Position numbers and translations under genes: made by a program. Positions 36,048 to 43,564 of a DNA stretch of 64,000 bases are shown here, piece by piece. The notes under the pieces were generated by a model, which worked only from the letters and a program-made list of their open reading frames with translations, had not been told where the DNA came from and did no database searches. Each line of letters begins with the position of its first letter. The stretch's first letter is position 1. Origin of the DNA: Thermohalobaculum sp039030915 (GTDB lineage: Bacteria > Pseudomonadota > Alphaproteobacteria > Rhodobacterales > Rhodobacteraceae); NCBI GenBank assembly GCA_039030915.1, contig JBCCDG010000001.1, positions 45,194 to 109,193 of the forward strand, given 5' to 3'.

Positions 36048-37481
36048 ATGCGGAGCTTTGCAGCTGCAGCGGCGGTGCTGAGCCTAGGCGCAGGTGTTGC
36101 GCTGGCTCAGGATGGTACAACCGCCGTCGCAACCAAGGAATACGATAGCGGCGCCGTCTACCAGGGTGAGTTCAAGGACGGTAAGCAGCACGGACAGGGC
36201 ACCTACAAGGCCCCTGACGGTTACGAGTATTCGGGCGAGTGGTCCGAAGGTAAGCGTCAGGGCAAGGGTATCGCCAAGTTCACCAACGGCTCAGTCTACG
36301 AAGGCGAATTCTTCGACGACGTGCCCCACGGAACCGGCACGATCACCTACGCCAATGGCGGTGTCTACACCGGTCAGTGGCGAAACGGCGTGATCGAAGG
36401 CATGGGCATTGCCGACTACGGCAATGGCATGAAGTACGAGGGCGAGTTCAAGAACTCCGCCCATCACGGCCAGGGCATTATGACCCGGGACAACGGCTAC
36501 CGCTATGAGGGCCAGTGGCAAGAAGGCGCTCAGCACGGGCGCGGCACCGTCACCTACCCGGACAAGGCCGTCTACACCGGCGACTTCGTGAACGGCGTGC
36601 GGCACGGTCAGGGCAAGATTACTCTGACGGACGGCTTCGTTTATGAGGGCGTGTGGACGGACGGTCAGATCACCGGCCAGGGCACTGCGCAGTACGCGAA
36701 CGGGGACACCTACACGGGCGCCTTCGTCGAGGGTAAGCGCGAGGGCGAGGGTGTGGCCGTCTACGCCTCGGGCGATCGCTACGAGGGCAGCTTCCAGAAC
36801 GGCGACCGTCACGGCACCGGCAAGTTCATCGGCACCGACGGTTACACCTATACCGGGGAGTGGGTCGAAGGCCGGATCGAGGGACAGGGCGTCGCCTCCT
36901 ACCCCAACGGCTCGCGGTACGAGGGCCAGTTCGTCGCCGGCACGCCACAGGGCAACGGCAAGATCATCTACGCCGATGGCGGCTCCTATGAGGGTCAGTG
37001 GGCGAACGGGGTGATCACGGGCCAGGGCATTGCGCAGTATGCCAATGGCTCGGTCTACGAGGGCCAGTTCCAGAACGCCCGCCATCACGGCCAGGGCACG
37101 ATGACCTATCCGGACGGCCATGTTTATGCAGGCACCTGGACCGATGGCGTTCAGTCCGGCGAGGGGACGCTGACCTATCCCGACGGCGCGGTCTACGAAG
37201 GCAAGTTCGTCGAGGGTCGGCGCCAGGGCAGCGGCAAGCTGATCCTCGCGGACGGCTTCGTCTATGATGGCGGCTGGCTCGAAGGCGAGATCCATGGCGA
37301 GGGCGTGGCCACCTACCCCAATGGCGACCAGTACGCGGGTAACTTCATCCGCGGCCGCCAGCACGGCTTCGGCGTCATGACCTACTCCAACGGCACCGTC
37401 TACGAAGGCTGCTGGGAGGAAGGCCGCCGCGCCGCGAGCGAGGGTGACAACCAGCAGGAATGCGAGACCGCGACTCAGTAA
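36048..37481 (+). CDS. Exported MORN-repeat protein, 477 aa
   Basis: A signal peptide (residues 1-20, ending VALAQ) is followed by 19 tandem 23-residue MORN repeats, the last one truncated, and a short acidic tail ending ECETATQ. Repeats follow the form NGxxYEGxFxxGxxHGxGxxxY. MORN arrays form extended beta-hairpin rods and bind proteins or membranes. Function here is unknown; a periplasmic or surface scaffold is possible. The frame is clean through all repeats. Single-gene unit, with a terminator at 37507-37537. Confidence 0.88.
   Translation: MRSFAAAAAVLSLGAGVALAQDGTTAVATKEYDSGAVYQGEFKDGKQHGQGTYKAPDGYEYSGEWSEGKRQGKGIAKFTNGSVYEGEFFDDVPHGTGTITYANGGVYTGQWRNGVIEGMGIADYGNGMKYEGEFKNSAHHGQGIMTRDNGYRYEGQWQEGAQHGRGTVTYPDKAVYTGDFVNGVRHGQGKITLTDGFVYEGVWTDGQITGQGTAQYANGDTYTGAFVEGKREGEGVAVYASGDRYEGSFQNGDRHGTGKFIGTDGYTYTGEWVEGRIEGQGVASYPNGSRYEGQFVAGTPQGNGKIIYADGGSYEGQWANGVITGQGIAQYANGSVYEGQFQNARHHGQGTMTYPDGHVYAGTWTDGVQSGEGTLTYPDGAVYEGKFVEGRRQGSGKLILADGFVYDGGWLEGEIHGEGVATYPNGDQYAGNFIRGRQHGFGVMTYSNGTVYEGCWEEGRRAASEGDNQQECETATQ
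36147..37430 (+). repeat. Tandem MORN repeat array, 69-bp period
   Basis: Nineteen in-frame units of 69 bp encode the MORN motif. The units differ enough at DNA level that they are not recent copies. The antisense strand also stays open because of this periodicity, giving a long false reading frame. Confidence 0.85.
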
Positions 37482-37506
37482 GCGGCCCGGCATCAAAACG
37501 CATCGA

Positions 37507-37537
37507 GGGCGGCGCTCAGCGCCGCCCTTTTCGTTTG
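37507..37537 (+). terminator. Rho-independent terminator of the MORN gene
   Basis: A 9-bp perfect stem GGGCGGCGC/GCGCCGCCC with a 3-base loop is followed by TTTTCGTTTG on the plus strand, 25 bp after the stop codon. Confidence 0.85.
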
Positions 37538-37839
37538 TGTGGCGTCGAGCAACATGATCGCTGCAAAGATCTAGGCCCGCGATCTCATCGTTATCTGTAT
37601 GCGGGTCACTGTTCCCTTTGAGCTGTCCCAAAGAGGTCGGGCGCCACGAAGGCCAGAGCGAGTGCCACCACGGTTTGGCGTGGAAGACATCGAGCTCATA
37701 AAGCACCGCAGACATGCTGCGAAAGTTCCAGGAATCATGTTCCAATCTCGCGTGGGCAGCAAGCACTCGATCCGCGCAAGAGCATAGAAACTGTCATGGT
37801 TTCGGTGTAGGGTCGCGCCATGAACAAAGGAGGAACACT
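37538..37839. other. Gene-free interval with lower GC
   Basis: About 300 bp between the MORN terminator and the NTF2-like gene. Base composition is less GC-rich than neighbours. The minus strand (from 37766) is open and somewhat protein-like (VFHAKPWWHSLWPSWRP) but has no ribosome site or recognisable family, so a gene relic is possible and not demonstrated. Confidence 0.4.
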
Positions 37840-38205
37840 ATGGACACCCAAGCGATCGCCGAGGATTTCACGCGGCTCATGCGGGAGAACAAGGATGCGG
37901 AGGCGCAGGAAAAATACTGGTCGGACGACGTGGTCTCGCTCGAGGCCGGAGACGGCCAGCATCAGCGGTGCGAGGGGCGCGCGGCGGTGCTCGAGAAGCA
38001 CAAATGGTGGAACGAGAATGCCGAAATGCACGGCGGCTCGATCGAGGGGCCGATGGTCAATGGCGACATGTTCGTGGTGAAGTTCTCCATGGACGTCACC
38101 ATGAAGGGCATGGACCGCATGCAGATGGACGAGGTCGCGCTCTATACCGTCAAGGACGGCAAGATCGTCGAGGAGCGCTTCTTCTACCCCACCGACGAGG
38201 TGTGA
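37840..38205 (+). CDS. NTF2/SnoaL-like small protein, 121 aa
   Basis: A 121-residue protein with the cone-shaped NTF2/SnoaL-like fold, typical pattern: helical N terminus (MDTQAIAEDFTRLMRENK), WSDDVVSLEA, a central helix AAVLEKHKWWNEN and C-terminal strands MDEVALYTVKDGKIVEERFFY. Ligand or activity unknown. GGAGG lies eight bases before ATG 37840; an out-of-frame ATG upstream (37820) was ignored. Confidence 0.82.
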   Translation: MDTQAIAEDFTRLMRENKDAEAQEKYWSDDVVSLEAGDGQHQRCEGRAAVLEKHKWWNENAEMHGGSIEGPMVNGDMFVVKFSMDVTMKGMDRMQMDEVALYTVKDGKIVEERFFYPTDEV

Positions 38206-38487
38206 GCGCTCCGCCGGCCAACGGCCGAGACGAGCAGGAGCCCGCCGCCGGCCGGAGCAGCAGTGTCGGCGGCAACGCCACGTCTCCGCTGAGGATCACG
38301 AGCGCGCTCCGCTGCAACCCCGGGGTACGGCCGAGCGGATCTGAGCACGCCCTCGTCTGGCGGAGCTTGCGACGTCGCGTAGACCCACCACGCGATCGAC
38401 AACTCCGGTGGTGCGGGGGCATCGCTCCGCCGGTCCGGCTGCTCCTTCGGGCTTTTCATCGGCAGAGGCTTGAGGCATAGATCGGGC

Positions 38488-38550
38488 ATGGAACGTTTTC
38501 CGCCCTGCCCCCGCCTCCTCGGCGGCCTGCTTCTCCTTACGCGCCCCTGA
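38488..38550 (+). CDS. Leucine-rich leader peptide of leuA, 20 aa
   Basis: A 20-codon ORF, MERFPPCPRLLGGLLLLTRP, lies 81 bp before leuA. Six of 20 codons are leucine, with two and then four in a row, and the stop codon falls inside a stable hairpin (38544-38583). This is the arrangement expected for ribosome-mediated control of a leucine biosynthesis gene. The ribosome site is weak (GAGG twelve bases upstream of the ATG). Confidence 0.6.
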   Translation: MERFPPCPRLLGGLLLLTRP

Positions 38551-38583
38551 GCGTGCCGGGACAACGGCGCGCGCGCTCAGGGG
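38544..38583 (+). promoter_or_regulatory. Hairpin overlapping the leader-peptide stop, putative leuA attenuator
   Basis: A perfect 10-bp outer stem CCCCTGAGCG/CGCTCAGGGG encloses an inner stem GCCG/CGGC with loop GGACAA. The leader stop codon TGA (38548-38550) is in the 5' arm, so a ribosome finishing the leader would open the stem. No T-run follows, so it may be a Rho-dependent or translational switch, not a simple terminator. Confidence 0.5.
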
Positions 38584-38631
38584 AGTGACGGACGCGCCGG
38601 CAGGACCGAAGGCAGAGACGGAACCAGAGAC

Positions 38632-40209
38632 ATGACCACCGAGACGATGGGCGCGCCCGACCGCGAGCGGGTGAAGATCTTCGACACGACGCTCCGCGAC
38701 GGGGAGCAGAGCCCCGGCGCCTCCATGACGCTGCGCGAGAAGCTCGAGATCGCGACGATCCTCGACCAGATGGGCGTCGATATCATCGAGGCGGGCTTTC
38801 CCATTGCGTCCGAGGGCGACTTCGAGGCGGTGAGCGAGATCGCCAAGATGGCGGAGAAGGCGATCATCTGCGGCCTCTCCCGTGCGAATATCGGCGATAT
38901 CGATCGCTGCTGGGGCGCGGTGCAGCACGCCAGGCGCCCGCGCATCCACACCTTCATCGGCACCTCTCCGCTCCATCGCCAGTACCAGCTGGCGATGGAC
39001 AAGGAACAGGTGCTGGAGAAGATCGATCAGACCGTGCGCCACGCGCGCAGCCTCACCGAGGATGTGCAGTGGTCCCCGATGGACGCGACGAGGACTGAGC
39101 GCGACTATCTGGCCGAGACGGTGCGCGTTGCCATCGCCGCGGGCGCCAGCACGATCAACATCCCCGATACGGTAGGCTACACCGCGCCCCGCGAGAGCGC
39201 GGAGATCATCGCCTATCTGCGCGAGGCCGTGCCCGAGATCGCGGGCTGCACCATCTCGACCCACTGCCACAACGATCTCGGCATGGCGACCGCCAACAGC
39301 CTTGCCGCCGTCGAGGCCGGCGCCCGCCAGATCGAGTGTACGATCAATGGCCTGGGCGAAAGGGCAGGCAATACGGCGCTCGAGGAAGTGGTTATGGCGC
39401 TCAAGGTGAGGGGCGACATCATGCCCTTCGCGACCGAGATCGACACGACGCGCATTATGGCCGCCTCCCGCCTCGTGGCCGCCGTCTCCGGCTTTCCGGT
39501 GCAATACAACAAGGCGATCGTCGGCAAGAACGCCTTCGCGCATGAGAGCGGCATCCATCAGGATGGCGTGCTGAAGAACGCGGAGACCTTCGAGATCATG
39601 AAGCCCGAGGATGTGGGGCTCAACGCGACCAATCTCGTCATGGGCAAGCATTCGGGCCGGCACGCCTTCCGCACCAAGTTGCAGGATCTCGGCGTCGAGC
39701 TCGGCGACAACGCGATCCAGGAAGCCTTCGTGCGGTTCAAGGCGCTCGCCGACCGTAAGAAGGAGGTCTATGACGACGACATCCTGGCGCTGGTGACCGA
39801 GACGCAGGCGGAGGGTGCGGCCGACGTCATCAAGCTCAAGTTCCTGCGTGTGATCTGCGGGACGGAGGCGCCGCAATCGGCGGACATCATTCTCGAGATC
39901 GAGGGCGCGGAGCATCGCCACACGGCCAAGGGCGACGGCCCCGTCGACGCGGCCTTCGCCGCCGTGAAGGCGCTCGTGCCGCATGAGGCCGTGCTCGAGC
40001 TCTACCAGGTGCACGCGGTGACCGAGGGCACGGACGCGCAGGCGACGGTCAGCGTGCGCATGTCCGAAGGCGGCAAGATCGTCACGGCGCAGAGCTCGGA
40101 CACCGACACGGTGGTCGCAAGCTGCCGCGCCTATGTGCACGCGCTCAACAAGCTCATGGTCCGCCGCCGCAAGACCGCGCCTAACGCCGATATCGGCGTC
40201 GCGGGCTGA
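38632..40209 (+). CDS. leuA: 2-isopropylmalate synthase
   Basis: LeuA makes 2-isopropylmalate from 2-oxoisovalerate and acetyl-CoA, the first step of leucine synthesis, and is normally inhibited by leucine. The 525-residue protein has FDTTLRDGEQSPGASM near the N terminus, STHCHNDLGMATANSLAAVE, INGLGERAGNTALEEVVMAL, and a C-terminal leucine-binding regulatory domain (about residues 390-510). It is a single-gene unit with a leucine-rich leader upstream and a terminator downstream. The window also carries cimA, a related enzyme for isoleucine. Confidence 0.97.
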   Translation: MTTETMGAPDRERVKIFDTTLRDGEQSPGASMTLREKLEIATILDQMGVDIIEAGFPIASEGDFEAVSEIAKMAEKAIICGLSRANIGDIDRCWGAVQHARRPRIHTFIGTSPLHRQYQLAMDKEQVLEKIDQTVRHARSLTEDVQWSPMDATRTERDYLAETVRVAIAAGASTINIPDTVGYTAPRESAEIIAYLREAVPEIAGCTISTHCHNDLGMATANSLAAVEAGARQIECTINGLGERAGNTALEEVVMALKVRGDIMPFATEIDTTRIMAASRLVAAVSGFPVQYNKAIVGKNAFAHESGIHQDGVLKNAETFEIMKPEDVGLNATNLVMGKHSGRHAFRTKLQDLGVELGDNAIQEAFVRFKALADRKKEVYDDDILALVTETQAEGAADVIKLKFLRVICGTEAPQSADIILEIEGAEHRHTAKGDGPVDAAFAAVKALVPHEAVLELYQVHAVTEGTDAQATVSVRMSEGGKIVTAQSSDTDTVVASCRAYVHALNKLMVRRRKTAPNADIGVAG

Positions 40210-40221
40210 AGGTACGTGAAT

Positions 40222-40260
40222 GCGAAAGGCCGGCTGGCAGCCCGCCCGCCGGCCTTTCGC
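40222..40260. terminator. Bidirectional terminator between leuA and the DUF4168 gene
   Basis: A perfect 13-bp stem GCGAAAGGCCGGC/GCCGGCCTTTCGC with a 13-base loop. The A-run in the 5' arm and T-run in the 3' arm allow it to work in both directions for these convergent genes. Confidence 0.75.
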
Positions 40261-40280
40261 TCAATGGGCCATGGCAGTCC

Positions 40281-40676
40281 TCAGCCTTCGCCGGGCTGGG
40301 CCTGCCGCATGCGCTCGCTGATCTTCTGCATCAGCACTTCGTCACGCTGAGCGGCCCGCGCGATCTCGGTGTATTCCGGGATCGTGATGCCGTCGGTCTC
40401 CTCGACGGCGCTCCGCATCTCACCATTGGCTTCATCGGCAATGGCGCGGCGCTCCTCGTCCGTCTCGGCGGCGTCGATCTTCGGCTTGTACTCCGTCACG
40501 ATCTGCTCGACCGACTTGGCAGCGGCGGCAAAGCTCTCGATCTTGGCGTCCGAATAGGGCGCCGTCTCGGTCACGGTCTCGCCGGCGGCTCCCTCGGTCG
40601 TCTGAGCGAGGATCGGGGACGCGAACAGAAGCGAGGCGGCGGTGGTCACGGCAAACGCTCTATGCAGTCGTTTCAT
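40281..40676 (-). CDS. DUF4168 exported protein, 131 aa
   Basis: A signal peptide (MKRLHRAFAVTTAASLLFAS, cleaved after ILA) precedes a helical DUF4168 domain, with YSDAKIESFAAAAKSVEQIV, YKPKIDAAETDEERRAIADE and ITIPEYTEIARAAQRDE. The role of the family is unknown. ATG 40676 is chosen, with GGGAG twelve bases upstream; an ATG six codons earlier is less likely. Divergent from mreB. Confidence 0.88.
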   Translation of the reverse strand: MKRLHRAFAVTTAASLLFASPILAQTTEGAAGETVTETAPYSDAKIESFAAAAKSVEQIVTEYKPKIDAAETDEERRAIADEANGEMRSAVEETDGITIPEYTEIARAAQRDEVLMQKISERMRQAQPGEG

Positions 40677-40864
40677 CGTGGAACTCCCTTCCATGATTGT
40701 CGCTTTCCCCTGAACGCAGTCTCCAAGCGCGCGGTTTCACATGCCTTCGCGTCATCCCGGATGGCAGGCTGCCGGGCCTGCGCCGAAATCTGGGCGCGCG
40801 CAGCCGGTCGATCACGCTTGCACCCGTTCGATGCGCCGCTGGGATGGTCACTCTTCGTTTCCCT

Positions 40865-40893
40865 TTGCAGACCCACGGGCGGGTACCTATAAG
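40865..40893 (+). promoter_or_regulatory. Sigma-70-type promoter of the mre operon
   Basis: TTGCAG (40865-40870), a 17-bp spacer and TATAAG (40888-40893) form a good housekeeping promoter 75 bp before mreB. Confidence 0.6.
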
Positions 40894-40968
40894 CAGGCCC
40901 ACTTCAATCGAGGCATGAGTCTCTAGCGCGCCCTGTTGGGAGCGCGTCGCAGATCAAGCGAGGATGCG

Positions 40969-42009
40969 ATGTTTGGCGGACTGTTCGGCATGTTTTCGAA
41001 CGACATGGCCATCGACCTCGGCACGGCGAATACGCTCGTCTACGTGAAGAACAAGGGCATCGTGCTGAACGAGCCCTCGGTCGTCGCCTATCAGACCATC
41101 CAGGGAAAGAAGGAGGTCAAGGCGGTCGGCGAGGACGCGAAGCTGATGCTCGGCCGCACGCCCGGCTCGATCCAGGCGATCCGCCCCATGCGCGACGGGG
41201 TGATCGCCGATTTCGAGGTGGCGGAGGAGATGATCAAGCACTTCATCCGCAAGGTGCAGCCGACCAACTTCCTCTCCAAGCCCCAGATCGTCGTCTGCGT
41301 GCCCTATGGCGCGACGGCGGTGGAGGAGAAGGCCATCGAGAACAGCGTGATGGCCGCTGGCGCCCGAAAGGCGTATCTCATCGCCGAGCCGATCGCGGCC
41401 GCTATCGGCGCGGGGCTCCCGATCACGGAGCCGACGGGCAGCATGATCGTGGATATCGGCGGCGGCACGACGGAAGTTGCCGTCCTCTCCCTCTCCGACA
41501 TCGTCTATGCGCGCAGTGTCCGCACGGGCGGGGACAAGATGGATGACGCGATCATCAGCCATCTACGCCGCCAGCATAACATGCTGATCGGCGAGTCGAC
41601 CGCCGAGCGCATCAAGAAGGAGATCGGCACGGCACGCATGCCGGCCGACGGCGTGGGCAAGACCATGGTGATCCGCGGGCGCGACCTCCTGAACGGCGTG
41701 CCGAAGGAGCAGGAGATCACGCAGGCCCAGATCGCCGAGAGCCTGAGCGAGCCCGTTCAGCAGATCGTCGAGGCCGTTATGGTGGCGCTCGAGGCGACGC
41801 CGCCGGACCTCGCCGCCGATATCGTCGACAACGGCGTGATGCTCGCAGGCGGCGGCGCGCTCCTCGGCAGCCTCGATATCGCCCTACGCGAGCAGACGGG
41901 CCTCGCCATCTCGATCGCGGAGGAGCCGCTGCACTGCGTCGCCCTTGGCACCGGGAGGGCGCTCGAACATCTCGACAGACTCGGCCACGTGATGAAGATT
42001 TCGATGTAA
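40969..42009 (+). CDS. mreB: Rod-shape determining actin homologue MreB
   Basis: MreB polymerises under the inner membrane and guides lateral wall synthesis. The 346-residue protein begins MFGGLFGMFSNDMAIDLGTA (an amphipathic N terminus and phosphate 1 loop), with IVDIGGGTTEVAVLSL, and GGDKMDDAI. ATG 40969 is preferred, with AGGA just upstream. It heads the mreB-mreC-mreD-mrdA-mrdB operon. Confidence 0.98.
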   Translation: MFGGLFGMFSNDMAIDLGTANTLVYVKNKGIVLNEPSVVAYQTIQGKKEVKAVGEDAKLMLGRTPGSIQAIRPMRDGVIADFEVAEEMIKHFIRKVQPTNFLSKPQIVVCVPYGATAVEEKAIENSVMAAGARKAYLIAEPIAAAIGAGLPITEPTGSMIVDIGGGTTEVAVLSLSDIVYARSVRTGGDKMDDAIISHLRRQHNMLIGESTAERIKKEIGTARMPADGVGKTMVIRGRDLLNGVPKEQEITQAQIAESLSEPVQQIVEAVMVALEATPPDLAADIVDNGVMLAGGGALLGSLDIALREQTGLAISIAEEPLHCVALGTGRALEHLDRLGHVMKISM

Positions 42010-42066
42010 GATAAATGACGGCCCCAGAGGGCCGCTTGGCTTCGAGCAGTCGAGGGGATTACCCCC

Positions 42067-43008
42067 ATGGCGCGACCGGGACGTCGCGGAGACGAGAAGG
42101 CGGCAGATCTCGAGCGGCGGGTCAGGTCCGTGCTGCTCGGTGTCGTGGTGATCCTGTGCCTCGTGCTCATCGGGCTCTGGCGCTCGGATAACCCGCGCCT
42201 CACTCAGCTTCGCATGGCAATCGCCGATGCGCTCTCGCCCAATCTTGGCGTGGTGGCCGGGCCGCTCGACTACGCAGCGGGCATGGCGCGGGACTATCGC
42301 AGCTTCATCGACGTCTACGATCAGAACCGGGAGCTAAGGCGCGAGATCGAGCGGCTCCAGGCCTGGCGGGAGACGGCGCGCGCGCTGGAAGAGGAGAATG
42401 CCCAGCTCCGCGCGCTCATGAACGTGCGCCTGGCGCCGCGCCTCGGCTATGTGACAGGCGATGTCATCGCGGACTCGGGCGGGCCCTTTTCCGAAAGCGC
42501 GCTCGTCAATGTGGGCAGGCGGGACGGCGTGGAGGATGGATCGGCGGCCGTCGACGGCTCCGGTCTGATCGGCCGGGTCGTCGGCGTCGGGGAGCGGGCA
42601 TCCCGCGTGATGCTGGTGACCGATTTCTCTAGCCGCGTTCCCGTCACCATCACCGGCGCGCGGCAGCAGGCGATCCTGGCGGGGGACGCGACCCGCGCGC
42701 CACGGCTCGAGTTCATCGGAGAGGACGACCGGGTGCAGCCCGGCCAGACCGTGGTGACGTCCGGCGACGGGGGCGTCTTTCCGCCGGACCTGCCCGTGGG
42801 TGTCGTCGTGCGCGCCGGGCAATCCTGGCGCGCGCATCTGTCGGCGGATTTCCAGCGTCTCGAATTCGTCCGCCTCCTGCGCTACCGGCCGGACAAGCGG
42901 ATCGACGGGCCGGGCGGGCTTATCGCGCCCCGCGGGCCGCGCCCGGTGGACCCCGAACCGCAGAGCCGTGAGCCATCCGCGCTGCCCCTGGCCGAGACGC
43001 AGGGCTGA
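42067..43008 (+). CDS. mreC: Rod-shape determining protein MreC
   Basis: MreC is the periplasmic scaffold of the elongasome. The 313-residue protein has one N-terminal membrane span (about residues 18-37, SVLLGVVVILCLVLIGLW), a coiled coil (about 85-115, QNRELRREIERLQAWRETA), and two beta domains with VNVGRRDGVEDGSAAVDGSG and GQTVVTSGDGGVFPPDLPVG. A Pro-rich tail follows. Start 58 bp after mreB. Confidence 0.95.
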   Translation: MARPGRRGDEKAADLERRVRSVLLGVVVILCLVLIGLWRSDNPRLTQLRMAIADALSPNLGVVAGPLDYAAGMARDYRSFIDVYDQNRELRREIERLQAWRETARALEEENAQLRALMNVRLAPRLGYVTGDVIADSGGPFSESALVNVGRRDGVEDGSAAVDGSGLIGRVVGVGERASRVMLVTDFSSRVPVTITGARQQAILAGDATRAPRLEFIGEDDRVQPGQTVVTSGDGGVFPPDLPVGVVVRAGQSWRAHLSADFQRLEFVRLLRYRPDKRIDGPGGLIAPRGPRPVDPEPQSREPSALPLAETQG

Positions 43009-43012
43009 CGGG

Positions 43013-43564
43013 GTGGGCGCGGTTCTCGACATCATGGTGCCCCGGCGCGGCGCAGTCCTGCGGATGGTGCTGCTCGTCCTCTGCGCCCTCCTTGCCGTGG
43101 CGGTGGAGGCGGCGCCCGTCGGACTGCATCCCGGCGCCCTGCCCTCGCCCGATCTCCTGGCACTGGCCGTCGCAGTCTTCGCCGTGCGCCAGCCTGAGGC
43201 GGTGCCGATCCTGCTGGTCTTCGCCCTCGGGCTGCTGCGAGATCTCCTGACCGATCTGCCGGTGGGGCTCGGCACGCTTTCGCTCGTCTTCTTTGCCGAA
43301 GCGTTGCGCGGCCTTTCCGCGCGCCTCTCGCGGGCCTCGCTCCTCACCGAATGGCTCGCGGTCTCGCTCTCGCTTCTGCTGATGATGGCGCTGCAATACT
43401 TGCTGGTCCTCCTGGTCTTCAGCCAGCCGCCCTATTTCCTGACACTTGGGCGGCAATGGGCCATCACGGTCGCGATATGGCCGCTCGCCTTTCTCCTCCT
43501 CCGCTGGGGGCTCGGCGTGCGCCCAGCTGCGAGCGACGGCCGGGAGGCACGTCATGGCACTTAG
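43013..43564 (+). CDS. mreD: Rod-shape determining protein MreD
   Basis: MreD is the small polytopic partner of MreC. The 183-residue protein has about five hydrophobic segments (MVLLVLCALLAVAVEAAPVG, PILLVFALGLLRDLLTDLPV, WLAVSLSLLLMMALQYLLVL). GTG 43013, 4 bp after the mreC stop, is used; ATG 43034 is an alternative. It overlaps mrdA by 11 bp. Confidence 0.88.
   Translation: MGAVLDIMVPRRGAVLRMVLLVLCALLAVAVEAAPVGLHPGALPSPDLLALAVAVFAVRQPEAVPILLVFALGLLRDLLTDLPVGLGTLSLVFFAEALRGLSARLSRASLLTEWLAVSLSLLLMMALQYLLVLLVFSQPPYFLTLGRQWAITVAIWPLAFLLLRWGLGVRPAASDGREARHGT

Noticed and set aside
36291..37766. 491-codon open frame antisense to the MORN gene
   Set aside because: It is open only because the 69-bp repeat period avoids stops on the other strand; no ribosome site and no recognisable motif.
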